A DNA stretch of 64,000 bases from Rhodococcus koreensis (GTDB taxonomy: Bacteria; Actinomycetota; Actinomycetes; Mycobacteriales; Mycobacteriaceae). The notes beneath the pieces were generated by a model. That model was not told the origin of the DNA and did not search any database. It saw only the letters and a program-made list of their open reading frames with translations. Position 1 is the first letter of the stretch. The number at the start of each line of letters is the position of its first letter. A program made the translations under genes and the position numbers. Positions 10,275 to 19,341 of the stretch are shown piece after piece. The stretch lies in NCBI RefSeq assembly GCF_900105905.1, contig NZ_FNSV01000005.1:2790001-2854000 (forward strand), read 5' to 3'.

Positions 10275-12107
10275 ATGGACGCGAAGTCGCCCAACAACTC
10301 CCACAGCGACGGTCCGACACCCGCTGAGGCACCGACGGAACCGCGCCGCTCGACCGTTCGACGGCGGGTACTGATCGGTGTGGGCGTCGGCGCCGTCGCT
10401 GTCGTCGCATGGTTCGGGTTCTCGGCCTGGCAGGTCCAGCACAACCTCACCGGCGCGCGGGACAACGCGCAGCTCGCCAAGAATTCACTGCTCGACGGCA
10501 ACACCGAGGGTGCCCAGCGGGCGGCGGCCGAAGCCCGGGAACGGGCCGCAGACGCCCAGGACAATCTGCATTCGGCCCCCTGGAGTTCCCTCGCAGCCGT
10601 CCCCGGGCTCGGAGCACCGTTCGAATCGGCGCAGCAGATGTCCGACGTCGTGGTCGGGCTCACGCGTGACGTCCTCACCCCGGCGGTCGACGTCGGCGTC
10701 GCGTTGTCACCCCGGGATCTGGTCGGCGAGGGCGGCAACGTGCAACTGCAACCGCTGCGCGACGCCGCCCCGACATTGCAGGAAACGTCGATCGCAGCAC
10801 GGAACCTGGCCACCCAGGCGCAGGGCATTCGCGGCGCAGGGTACGTCGGCCTGGTGGACGATGCGCGAACCGAACTGCAGAATCGGACCGACGACGTGGC
10901 GAAACTCCTGGAGAACACGACGATCGGCGCCAAGGTACTTCCGGCGATGCTCGGCCTCGACGGACCTCGGAGCTACTTCCTCGCCTTTCAGACCAACGCC
11001 GAGGCACGCGGCACCGGCGGACTCGTCGGCGGCTACAGCGTCATCCGGGCCAGCGACGGAAAACTGGGCATCGAGAAGCTCGGCAAGAACTCCGAAGTGA
11101 CCTACGACAAGCGCCCGCTCGATCTCGGCCCCGACTACAAGAGCATGTACGGCAACTACAACCCCTCGGTCGACATCCGCAACAGCAATCTGAGCTCCCA
11201 CTTTCCGTACGCCGGCCAGATCTGGCAGTCCATGTGGGCGCAGGAGTCGGGCGAACGAGTGGACGGAGCGATCGCGACCGACCCGGTGGCGCTGAGCTAC
11301 GTACTGGCCGCCGTCGGCCCGGTCACCCTGCCCGACGGCGAGGTCGTCGACGCAAGCAACGTCGTCGAACTCACCGAATCCACCGCCTACACCCGGTTCA
11401 TCACCAACGAGGCCAACTACACCGAAGACAACGCCGAACGCAAGGAATACCTGCAGACCATCGCCGGCAAGGTCGTCGAGAAGATGACCGGCAAGATCGA
11501 GTCACCTCAGCGACTGCTGGACGCGGTCGGTCGAGCCGCCGGGGAGCGCCGCATCGCCGTGTGGAGTTCCCACCCGGAAGAGCAGGAAATTCTCGCCGGC
11601 ACCACGCTGGGATACACGGTGCCCGAAGACCCCGCCCCGTACGCCGGCGTCGTGATCAACAACAACGGCGGCAACAAGCTGGACTACTACCTCGACCGCG
11701 AGATCGACTACACCGCCGCCGACTGCACGGGCGACACCCGCACGTCCGCAGTCACCGTGCGTCTGACCAACAACACCCCGGACACCAATTTTCCGCGCAT
11801 CGTCGCAGGCACGTTCAAGGACAAGCCCCTGCCGTACGGCACCAACCTCGCCATGGTCTCGCTACTGTCGACCAACGGCGCGACCCTGACGAAAGCAAGC
11901 ATCGACGGCAAGCAGTCGTTCGCCATTCAGGGAAATGAACTGGGCCACCCGGTCTTCACGGTGCCCGTCACCATCCCGAAGGGCGCAACCGTCGAACTGC
12001 GATACGAACTGAACGAGCCCACCGCACCGGGTGAGGCGCGGGTGCCGATCCAGCCGCTCGTCGATGATCCGAAAGTGACCGTCAATGCACCAGCGTGCGG
12101 CGGATGA
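10275..12107 (+). CDS. DUF4012-family membrane-anchored protein
   Basis: A 610-residue protein with a Pro/Thr-rich cytoplasmic N-terminus and one membrane helix at about residues 31-50. A helical stretch rich in Ala, Gln and Asp (about 55-130) follows, then a large extracytoplasmic part matching DUF4012. The family is common in actinobacterial surface-polysaccharide loci and its biochemical role is not established. It starts at ATG 10275 behind AGGAG. It heads the plus-strand arm (DUF4012, GT2, pyruvyl transferase) of the exopolysaccharide locus, so a role in assembly, export or anchoring of the polymer is a reasonable inference. Confidence 0.85.
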   Translation: MDAKSPNNSHSDGPTPAEAPTEPRRSTVRRRVLIGVGVGAVAVVAWFGFSAWQVQHNLTGARDNAQLAKNSLLDGNTEGAQRAAAEARERAADAQDNLHSAPWSSLAAVPGLGAPFESAQQMSDVVVGLTRDVLTPAVDVGVALSPRDLVGEGGNVQLQPLRDAAPTLQETSIAARNLATQAQGIRGAGYVGLVDDARTELQNRTDDVAKLLENTTIGAKVLPAMLGLDGPRSYFLAFQTNAEARGTGGLVGGYSVIRASDGKLGIEKLGKNSEVTYDKRPLDLGPDYKSMYGNYNPSVDIRNSNLSSHFPYAGQIWQSMWAQESGERVDGAIATDPVALSYVLAAVGPVTLPDGEVVDASNVVELTESTAYTRFITNEANYTEDNAERKEYLQTIAGKVVEKMTGKIESPQRLLDAVGRAAGERRIAVWSSHPEEQEILAGTTLGYTVPEDPAPYAGVVINNNGGNKLDYYLDREIDYTAADCTGDTRTSAVTVRLTNNTPDTNFPRIVAGTFKDKPLPYGTNLAMVSLLSTNGATLTKASIDGKQSFAIQGNELGHPVFTVPVTIPKGATVELRYELNEPTAPGEARVPIQPLVDDPKVTVNAPACGG

Positions 12108-12156
12108 CCCTTCCGCTCGTGTCATGCACCAGCCGCGCACCAATCGAAGGAAAGCA

Positions 12157-13122
12157 ATGAGCGAGCCGCAGGTTTCCGTGGTGATAGTGACCTACAACAG
12201 CGAGGCCGTCATCGGCGATTGCGTTCGCCCACTGTCCGGACAGGACGGAATCGAACTCATCGTGCTGGACAACGCATCCACGGATCGCACGCTGACAGTT
12301 CTCGCCGAGGAAGCGCCGGACGCCGTCGTAATTCGGAGCGAGGAGAACGTGGGGTTCGCCCGGGGAGTCAACCGTGCGGCACGCGATGCGCGGGGACGAG
12401 CGATACTGCTGCTCAATCCCGATGCACGCATCTCCCCTCGGGACGTACTCGCGCTGGCGGCCATCTTCGACGAGTCGCCAGAGGCCGGGATCGTCGCACC
12501 CACGCTCATTCAACCGGCCGGACGCCTCCGGATCCGCGAAGGCGGAAAGAGACCCAACGTGGTCAGCGTGTTCAACCACTTCTCGGGCCTGTCGCGACTG
12601 TCGCACAGACATCATCGTTTCGAAGGTCTGTATCTCCTCCATACTCACGATTTCGCAACTCGAGAGCTGGATTGGGTGTCCGGAGCGTGCATGATGGTCC
12701 GCAAGCAGACATGGGACGAATTGGGCGGACTCACCGAGAGATGGTTCATGTATGCGGAGGACCTGGAGTTCTGTCTTCGCGCACGGCAACACGGCATGCG
12801 GATCATCATGAGTGCCGAGCAGTCGGGAACCCACGTCGTCGGAGGCAGTACAGGCCCCACTGCATCGACAAGACCGAATCCTGCATGGGTGATCAATCTC
12901 TACGATCTGTACAAGTGGAAGATGGCGCGGAATCGTGTACAGAGTGTGGCGTGGAAGGCTTCCGTCGCTGCGGGCTTACTGTCGAGATCGGCGGCGTTCT
13001 ACGTGAAATCGCTCGGCGCACCGGAACGATCGGTGCTGTGGCGGTCCGAGTCGCACAAGTTCCTCTGGTACACCCGTTCACTTCTCGCGCAATCCAGCAG
13101 AATCGATGAGGCCGCGACATGA
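12157..13122 (+). CDS. Family 2 glycosyltransferase (rhamnosyltransferase-like)
   Basis: A 321-residue GT2 enzyme that would transfer a sugar from a nucleotide donor to the growing lipid-linked repeat unit on the inner membrane face. The N-terminus has the GT-A signature VVIVTYNSEAVIGDC followed by LDNASTD, and a DPDA-like segment (LLNPDAR) binds the metal-nucleotide. WVSGACMMVRK and MYAEDLEFCLR fit the WbbL/rhamnosyltransferase subgroup. I chose ATG 12157 over an upstream in-frame start at 12085 because GAAGGAAAG precedes it and the GT fold begins right after it. Its stop overlaps the next ATG (ATGA), so the two genes are translationally coupled. The sugar and linkage cannot be read from sequence. 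Confidence 0.9.
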   Translation: MSEPQVSVVIVTYNSEAVIGDCVRPLSGQDGIELIVLDNASTDRTLTVLAEEAPDAVVIRSEENVGFARGVNRAARDARGRAILLLNPDARISPRDVLALAAIFDESPEAGIVAPTLIQPAGRLRIREGGKRPNVVSVFNHFSGLSRLSHRHHRFEGLYLLHTHDFATRELDWVSGACMMVRKQTWDELGGLTERWFMYAEDLEFCLRARQHGMRIIMSAEQSGTHVVGGSTGPTASTRPNPAWVINLYDLYKWKMARNRVQSVAWKASVAAGLLSRSAAFYVKSLGAPERSVLWRSESHKFLWYTRSLLAQSSRIDEAAT

Positions 13123-14228
13123 CCACTCCGAATCCGCGAATCCTCGTGCTCTGGGCCGATCGGGATTCGACGAATCTCGGCCTTCGCGCCCTGGCGGAGG
13201 GAACGGAGTCGATAGTCGAACGGAGGTGGCCGAACGCCGAATTGACGTTCCATACTCAGGACAGCGACGATACCCCGCTCAGCAAGCGGAGCGTGCTCCG
13301 GGACATCTTCCGCTCACGCGGACCGATCAAGCGGGAACTCTCCCGATACGACGCGATTCTGGATACCGGCGCCGGCGACAGCTTCACGGACATCTACGGG
13401 CTTCGACGCCTCATCTTGATGGCTTATGTGCAGCGCGTCGCCGCACGGCTGGGAGTGCCGATCATTCTCATGCCCCAGACGATCGGCCCTTTCGACAGCA
13501 GGCTCGGGCGGATGATCGCGACGAGATCCCTCCAACGGGCCACCCGCGTGTTCGCCCGCGATCCGGTCAGTCTCGAGTACGCGAAACAGCTGGGACGGCA
13601 GTCGACGTCCGAGTCGACGGACCTGGTGTTCGCGCTGCCGCGTGCAGATCACACCGGCGGTGTCGAGCGGGACGTGGTGATCAACGTCTCCGGGCTTCTC
13701 TGGCACGAAAACCCGCACGTCGACTACGAAAGCTATCGTCGATCCGTCACAGCGCTGATCGATGGACTGCTCCAACGCGATCGCAGAGTCAGCCTCCTGG
13801 CACACGTCCTCGATTCGACTGTGACAGACAACGATGTACCGGCAGTCCGAGAACTCGGCAGGCACTTCGGAGACTCGGTCGAGATCCTCGTTCCGGACTC
13901 CCTGACATCGGTTCGCGGCATTCTCGCCACGGCCGACGTGGTCGTCGGTGCGCGCATGCACGCGTGCCTCAACTCGCTGTCCGTGGGTACGCCGGCGATT
14001 CCCTGGGCGTACTCGCGCAAGTTCGCACCGCTGATGGATGCGCTGGGGTGGAGCCTGCACGTCGATCTGAGAACGACTGCGGATCCCGCTCGCGACACCC
14101 TCACGCTCATCGACTCGACGGACTTCACCGTGGCACGCACCCGGGTGCTGCAACTCCTTGTCGGGACCGATTCGAGGATGGACGAACTCGGCGCCACCCT
14201 CGGTGACACAGTCATCCGTCAGACATGA
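13119..14228 (+). CDS. Polysaccharide pyruvyl transferase family protein
   Basis: This 369-residue WcaK/CsaB-type enzyme would add ketal-linked pyruvate from phosphoenolpyruvate to a sugar of the repeat unit, giving the polymer a negative charge. Visible features are the N-terminal LVLWADRDSTNLG, the ILDTGAGDSF segment, MPQTIGPF (typical of the family) and the C-terminal VVGARMHACLNSLSVGTPAI, where the family has its conserved R-x-H. It overlaps the upstream GT2 by ATGA. Its 3' end overlaps the convergent flippase gene by 10 bp, so the two arms of the locus are packed tail to tail. An FrhB-like protein is encoded on the other arm, a pairing seen in other polysaccharide loci. Confidence 0.9.
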   Translation: MTTPNPRILVLWADRDSTNLGLRALAEGTESIVERRWPNAELTFHTQDSDDTPLSKRSVLRDIFRSRGPIKRELSRYDAILDTGAGDSFTDIYGLRRLILMAYVQRVAARLGVPIILMPQTIGPFDSRLGRMIATRSLQRATRVFARDPVSLEYAKQLGRQSTSESTDLVFALPRADHTGGVERDVVINVSGLLWHENPHVDYESYRRSVTALIDGLLQRDRRVSLLAHVLDSTVTDNDVPAVRELGRHFGDSVEILVPDSLTSVRGILATADVVVGARMHACLNSLSVGTPAIPWAYSRKFAPLMDALGWSLHVDLRTTADPARDTLTLIDSTDFTVARTRVLQLLVGTDSRMDELGATLGDTVIRQT

Positions 14229-15520
14229 TCGATGTGGCCCTTCGTCACGACGGTGAAGGCTTGACGGAGGTCACCGGCGTCAAACAGCAACGACGTGGCA
14301 GTCAGTCGGAGAGCACGCACGCTCGCGACGGTCGTCAACAGCCAACCCGCAACAGACGCCAGCGCCGCCCCCGCGCCGCCCAGAGCAGGTCCCAGAACGA
14401 ACATCGATGCGACACTCAGGCCCAGCCCGACAAGCTGCGCGGCGGTCATGAGGACACCTTTGTCCTGCGCCACAAGCATCTGGGATGCAACGTAGTTCAC
14501 GGTGAGAAAGACTGATCCGCACAGACAGATCAGAGTGATCGATACCGAACCCCGGAAGCCCTCACCGAAGATGAGTGGAATGAGCACGGGCGTCGCGCAT
14601 GCCAACACTGCGACAGGCACGACAGCGGTCAGGGCGGTGATGCGAATCGACAACGCCGACAGGCGCATGTTCGCCTCCCCTGCCGAGGCAGCGGCATCCC
14701 GGAACATTACGGACGCAATCGTGTGCCCCAGGGTCATCGGCAAGCTCGCAACTGTTATGGCGATGGCAAACAATCCCGCATCGTGAGCCCCGATCGCGAC
14801 CACCGCGATGATCTGAGGAAGCGTATTCGCCGCCGTCTCTGCGGCTTGGCTCCCGGAGAAGGCAATGCTTTCCCGCGCCAGTGGACGAAGGCGGGACCTC
14901 GGTCCACGCGGCGATATACGCGTGAGGTACACCCCCATGAGGGTGGACAGAAGTGTGCTCGCAGCCGCACAAACGAGTACCCACGGCAGCGTCAGGCTTC
15001 CGAGAATCCATCCGAGGGCGACTCCGAATGTGAGCGCAACTGGTTGCGTCGATTGCAGGAGCGCGATAGCGCCGTATCGCCGGCCTCCGATCAACACACT
15101 CTGAAAGCACAGTGTTGCGATGAATCCAACGGAACAACCCATCCCGAGGATGAACGCCCTGGCACTGTCGGGATCGAGCTCAGTGACGACATACCGCTCG
15201 AGCAGGAAGCCGACCGCCACTGCCACGGGTACCAGGAACGGCAGAACCACGTATACGGCACGCAGCGTCGCTTCCGGAGCGCCTGTCGACGCACGCCGAC
15301 GCACGGCAAGCGGCAACCCCATCCCCAGAACTACCGGCGCGAGAATCATGGCGGCGAAGCAGGCGGAATAGAGTCCCCGCCCTGCGGGTCCCAACTCTCG
15401 CGCGATCACCGGAGCAGTGATCAGGGGCGAAAGCTGGACGATCAGCCGCGTCACCGCAATGATGCTCGGCGACTGGACTACCGCCGAGATCTTCGTCCGC
15501 GCATCGCTACCAGCTACCAT
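14219..15520 (-). CDS. Wzx-like polysaccharide flippase (MOP superfamily)
   Basis: A 433-residue polytopic membrane protein with about 12-14 hydrophobic helices and no soluble domain. The opening segment (SIIAVTRLIVQLSPLITAPV, then ELGPAGRGLYS) is characteristic of lipid-linked oligosaccharide flippases of the Polysacc_synt/MATE-like family. It would move undecaprenyl-linked repeat units across the membrane. I chose ATG 15520 because it overlaps the stop of the preceding gene (ATGGTAG), which implies coupling, although the frame stays open 72 bp further up. It is the last gene of the minus arm and collides with the pyruvyl transferase gene. Confidence 0.88.
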   Translation of the reverse strand: MVAGSDARTKISAVVQSPSIIAVTRLIVQLSPLITAPVIARELGPAGRGLYSACFAAMILAPVVLGMGLPLAVRRRASTGAPEATLRAVYVVLPFLVPVAVAVGFLLERYVVTELDPDSARAFILGMGCSVGFIATLCFQSVLIGGRRYGAIALLQSTQPVALTFGVALGWILGSLTLPWVLVCAAASTLLSTLMGVYLTRISPRGPRSRLRPLARESIAFSGSQAAETAANTLPQIIAVVAIGAHDAGLFAIAITVASLPMTLGHTIASVMFRDAAASAGEANMRLSALSIRITALTAVVPVAVLACATPVLIPLIFGEGFRGSVSITLICLCGSVFLTVNYVASQMLVAQDKGVLMTAAQLVGLGLSVASMFVLGPALGGAGAALASVAGWLLTTVASVRALRLTATSLLFDAGDLRQAFTVVTKGHIDHV

Positions 15521-16725
15521 CGCCGGGCCCGTCGAAATGTTCCGGCCGTGGCACGCAGGGTTCTGACCGGTGATCGCAACGACAGCCGCCACAGGCGGAA
15601 GCCGCGATACCGGGGCGTCGGGTGTCCCGCCAGCCTGCTTCCCGCCAGACGTCCCAGCAAGGTGGCGCGCCGAACCACCTGGAACGGTTGCACAGCCGCA
15701 ACATCGTCCGGGTCGACGGCGCGGACCGAGATCACGCCGTCCTGAGCGGCGCGCCGGATGACCTCCTCTCCTCGCCTTGTCCTCGCGATCAGAACGCTGA
15801 GCCCATCCTGATCGGTGAAGTCGGGGTAGCCCTTGGCGTCCGCTCGCCAGAAGTCACCGGCAGAGATATCCGCGCTTTCGCCGACGCCGTCCGGACACAG
15901 CTTGCAACGCTGCTGGACCGCCGGCCCGAGATGCTTCCCCCACGAGTCGTCATAGGTCGTCCGAACCGAGTTGCCGCGTACATCCTCCGCGTAGAAGTCG
16001 CCTGGCCAGCCATGCCCCCGATAACGCACCGCTGCCAACTCGGCGTCCTCGTCCACGCCGAGCCCGCGGATCAGGGAGTCGGTCGCGTGCTGACTGGGTA
16101 CACCCGCGCAGAAGAAGGAAAGCAGCAGCGGTGGCTGTTGATCGCGGGACTTCGCAAGCGCTCTCAGCGCAGCTATCTCGCAGGGCTTCCCGACGACGGC
16201 TGACCCTGGATTGTCGATGTCGGCCACCGCCGCATTCGCGGTGGGTGCATACCGGGAACCGGCGGCCCGGACGACATCCGATCTCGTCCGAACCGCGCTC
16301 GATTCGGTCCTCTCGGGACCCGATTCCGAGGCGGCGGCGACAACGACACTGTCGATCTGCCCGGTGGCGAGCAACCATTCGTTGAGAGCCGTGAGGGTGC
16401 CGCCACTGCTTCCCGCGAATCGGATGTCCTCGTCGAAGGCGTAAGCCTCCCAGATCGACACGATCGGGCCCAGGAAATCGTGACGGGTGGCATCTACTGG
16501 GCGCTGTGCCGTCACGGAAATACCGGGACACGACCTGCGGAACTCCACCAAGGCCGTCGGGTCGGTTTCCGAAGACTCGGACGAGCTCACCCGGGGACGG
16601 ATGAATCCGTCGTCTGCGAGTGCCAGGGCAACATCCTTGTCGAGCAGCGCACATGCCCCACAACCGGAACAGTTTCCGCGTTGCACGACCTCCGCGATCT
16701 CGACGTGCAGGAGGTTCCGGTGCAT
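15514..16725 (-). CDS. FrhB-like Fe-S protein of the polysaccharide locus
   Basis: A 403-residue member of the coenzyme F420 hydrogenase/dehydrogenase beta-subunit family. The N-terminal CSGCGAC (about residues 18-24) resembles half of a ferredoxin cluster. A second Cys group, CKLCPDG, lies near the middle. The central part has the SGGTLTALNEW and GKPCEIAALR segments typical of FrhB-like proteins. Stand-alone relatives often sit beside pyruvyl transferases in capsule loci, where a redox or sugar-modifying role has been suggested but not fixed. It begins 3 nt after the polymerase stop and ends overlapping the flippase start, so it is plainly part of the operon. F420 use is not shown. Confidence 0.85.
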   Translation of the reverse strand: MHRNLLHVEIAEVVQRGNCSGCGACALLDKDVALALADDGFIRPRVSSSESSETDPTALVEFRRSCPGISVTAQRPVDATRHDFLGPIVSIWEAYAFDEDIRFAGSSGGTLTALNEWLLATGQIDSVVVAAASESGPERTESSAVRTRSDVVRAAGSRYAPTANAAVADIDNPGSAVVGKPCEIAALRALAKSRDQQPPLLLSFFCAGVPSQHATDSLIRGLGVDEDAELAAVRYRGHGWPGDFYAEDVRGNSVRTTYDDSWGKHLGPAVQQRCKLCPDGVGESADISAGDFWRADAKGYPDFTDQDGLSVLIARTRRGEEVIRRAAQDGVISVRAVDPDDVAAVQPFQVVRRATLLGRLAGSRLAGHPTPRYRGFRLWRLSLRSPVRTLRATAGTFRRARRW

Positions 16726-16728
16726 GAG

Positions 16729-18138
16729 TCAGAGGCCCTTCATCGCAGGGGATGCTGCCGCGGAACTGTCGTCGTGCCTGCATGCCGCGGAATCCCCGGC
16801 GACGTTCGTCACCTCGTCCTCGCCTGTCAGCGGGCGGATCAGCGACGCCATGATGATCCAGGTGACGCTGAACCAGAACATACTGGTCATCGTTGCCGCC
16901 GCGGCAAACGTCACCACCACCGCGTAGGCAATCGGTCTTCTCTGCCACGGCACGTGGCGCAACACCGTGACGACGAGCCCCACCAACAACAGCAAACCGA
17001 CGATGCCCACGTCGTAGAGTATTTGCACTGGAAGCATGATGATGTGCCCGGAGACTCCGGGCGAGCCCGGCTGGTCGTGACGCAGACTGAATGTGTTGGT
17101 GCCGTTGCCGAGCCAAAGGTGCACTCCGTGCATGTCTTCGGCGGCAGCCTTCGCTACCTCGATCCTGAAACCTATGTTTCCGCCCTGAAAGTCGATGTCA
17201 CCCAACTTCCCCGACGGCTCGAGTGCATCCGCAGTGGAGGACGGCGCCGTCGCTGCAGGTTCCGCCCGCCCGACACCCTCACCGAAGGAGGGAAGGAAGG
17301 TTGCGGCGCCGTAGCCGACAGCAATCCCCACGATCACGAGCACCGGGCCGAACCACAGCCCTGTGCGTGGCTCATCGTTCTGATACGAACGCACCACTTC
17401 GTACGCGAGATAGACGATCAGACCTACGACCAGGCAGAAGACGGCCGTGCGCGTCTGTGAACCGATCACTCCCAGGGGCACCGCGACGGCAGCGGCGAGC
17501 ATCCAGATTCGGTTGCGCCCCTTTCGCGCCACGAGGAGAAGAGTCCACAGCACCAGGATCGCCGCATAGATGTTGGCTTCCTGCGACGTCATGCGCGCGA
17601 CGTAGAGCTGGTACATCCCGTCGAAATCCGTACCGGGTGTGAAGCCGCCATGCGACACGTTGGCGACGATGAACGCGGCGAAGCCTGCCAGTCCCCATGG
17701 AACGACCGAACGTATGCCGGTGTTCTCGGCCCATATCGCGCGCGTGCCGAGCGAGACGAGTCCCGCGAGCAGCAGGAGATCGATGACCAGCCAGACAAGG
17801 ATCGATGCACTCTTCCCGAGGCTCGGCGAGAACATCAGCGTGGCGAAGACATTCCACGCGATGAACGCACCGAAGACGAGCACCACCGGATGCGTCAGGG
17901 CGCGGAAGAGGTCGGCCCTGGACCGTGCCCACGCAGTCAGCCACCCGACAAGGAACAGCGGGACCACCTGCTCGACGCGGACGTTGTAACCGGCTATCGC
18001 CACACCGTAATGGCCGAGGAAGGAGGAGACGACGACAGCGACCACCAGCGCGAGGGTCACCAACTCGTGCCTGTCGCGCTCGTGGACGAGAGTGCGCCAA
18101 CCGGCGACACGTCGAGGTTCAGCGGACTGCGCAATCAT
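16729..18138 (-). CDS. O-antigen polymerase/ligase-like membrane protein (Wzy)
   Basis: A 469-residue protein with about 11-12 hydrophobic segments and a large external loop between the later helices (about residues 300-370). That is the topology of Wzy/WaaL-type polymerases and ligases. A GSQTRTAVFCLVVGLIVYLA segment matches the conserved R-containing region of the O-antigen ligase family. In this locus it most likely polymerises flipped repeat units on the outer face. I chose ATG 18138; a TTG lies one codon earlier. AAGGA precedes it. It lies between a glycosyltransferase (39-nt gap) and the FrhB-like gene (3-nt gap). Polymerase and ligase cannot be told apart by sequence. Confidence 0.85.
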   Translation of the reverse strand: MIAQSAEPRRVAGWRTLVHERDRHELVTLALVVAVVVSSFLGHYGVAIAGYNVRVEQVVPLFLVGWLTAWARSRADLFRALTHPVVLVFGAFIAWNVFATLMFSPSLGKSASILVWLVIDLLLLAGLVSLGTRAIWAENTGIRSVVPWGLAGFAAFIVANVSHGGFTPGTDFDGMYQLYVARMTSQEANIYAAILVLWTLLLVARKGRNRIWMLAAAVAVPLGVIGSQTRTAVFCLVVGLIVYLAYEVVRSYQNDEPRTGLWFGPVLVIVGIAVGYGAATFLPSFGEGVGRAEPAATAPSSTADALEPSGKLGDIDFQGGNIGFRIEVAKAAAEDMHGVHLWLGNGTNTFSLRHDQPGSPGVSGHIIMLPVQILYDVGIVGLLLLVGLVVTVLRHVPWQRRPIAYAVVVTFAAAATMTSMFWFSVTWIIMASLIRPLTGEDEVTNVAGDSAACRHDDSSAAASPAMKGL

Positions 18139-18180
18139 CAATCAAGGTCCTTGGAGATTTGTCGAACAACTCAAAGAGGA

Positions 18181-19287
18181 TCAGCCGATCGCCGCGAGGA
18201 GAGACTCTTCGTAACGTTGGCAGACATCTTCCCAGGTGTAGTAGTCGTACGCCCGTTGAAGTGCTCGATCTCGCATCACCTGCTGGCCCGCCGAATCGGC
18301 GATGACGTCCTTCACCGTGGTGACGATCTCCGAGGGTTCCGCCGCGACAAATCTTCCTGCGTCACCGAGTACCTCGCGGTTGTACACGGTGTCCCGGGCC
18401 ACGATGGGTGCTTGGCACGCCATGGCCTGAACCAACGCCGGGTTCGTTCCACCCACACTGTGACCGTGAAAATAGGCTCCGGCGTTCTGCCATAGTGAGA
18501 ACAGTTTTCGGTCGTCGCTGACGTGGCCCATCCACGTGATCCGTTCGTTTCGATGGGCCAGGGCGCGCACCTGCTCATCCAACTCGCCGCCGTACCCCGA
18601 TGACCCGACGATGACGACGTCGCGATCGCGACTCAGGACCTCCGCGGCCTCGAAGAACTCGACCACGGTGTTCTCCGGCACGAACCGTGCCACCATCAGT
18701 ACGTACTTCTTCGGAGTGAGTCCCTCGACGGGGGGAAGCGGAGCAACGAAGTCGCCTCCGTACGGGATGAAATCGCCCTCACGGTGGAAGTCGTTTTCCC
18801 ACCGACGCTTGATTTCCAGGGAATCGACCACCAAGCGCGTCGCGTAACGCGCCGTGAGGGAGGCGCCCGTGCGAAACACCTTCTTGGCGCCCTTACCCCA
18901 CTTTGCGCGCTCCCATTCGATCCCGTCCACGTTGACGACAGTGGGAATTCCCCGAGACTTCAGCGCAGGCAGCCAGAACCCGTTCGCCACGTTCAGGACA
19001 AGGGCAACGTCGGGCTTCTTCACCGCCGCGTCCAGGCATGACGTCAGCCCGTAGGACAGCGTGCTGAGAGAGCGCGATTCGAATCCGATCGTGTTGCGGA
19101 CAACGACTCTCCGGTCGCGGGCCGGGTCGGTAGGGACGGTGGCGCCGGGGCGTGAATAGACGGTGACGTCCCACCCTTTCTCCGCAAGGCACGGGGCGAG
19201 ACGCCGGATCAGGGTTTCGAAGCCGCCGTAGTAACTCGGATAGCCCCTCGTACCGATGATTGCAACCGAACGGCGCACTGACGTCAT
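18181..19287 (-). CDS. GT4-type glycosyltransferase with DUF1972-like N-terminus
   Basis: A 368-residue GT-B enzyme. The N-terminal AIIGTRGYPSYYGGFETLIR is the hallmark of the DUF1972/rhamnosyltransferase-like subgroup. The C-terminal donor domain has GSSGYGGELDEQV and the FHGHSVGGTNPALVQAMAC segment with the acidic/amide region expected to bind the nucleotide sugar. It would add one sugar of the repeat unit in the cytoplasm. ATG 19287 has AGGAG 4 nt upstream. It is the third gene of the minus arm, 54 nt after the preceding glycosyltransferase. Confidence 0.9.
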   Translation of the reverse strand: MTSVRRSVAIIGTRGYPSYYGGFETLIRRLAPCLAEKGWDVTVYSRPGATVPTDPARDRRVVVRNTIGFESRSLSTLSYGLTSCLDAAVKKPDVALVLNVANGFWLPALKSRGIPTVVNVDGIEWERAKWGKGAKKVFRTGASLTARYATRLVVDSLEIKRRWENDFHREGDFIPYGGDFVAPLPPVEGLTPKKYVLMVARFVPENTVVEFFEAAEVLSRDRDVVIVGSSGYGGELDEQVRALAHRNERITWMGHVSDDRKLFSLWQNAGAYFHGHSVGGTNPALVQAMACQAPIVARDTVYNREVLGDAGRFVAAEPSEIVTTVKDVIADSAGQQVMRDRALQRAYDYYTWEDVCQRYEESLLAAIG

Positions 19288-19341
19288 TGAACTCCTGCTC
19301 TTCCTGTCGAAACCACACTGTTCACAAACAAGCGGTCGGGA

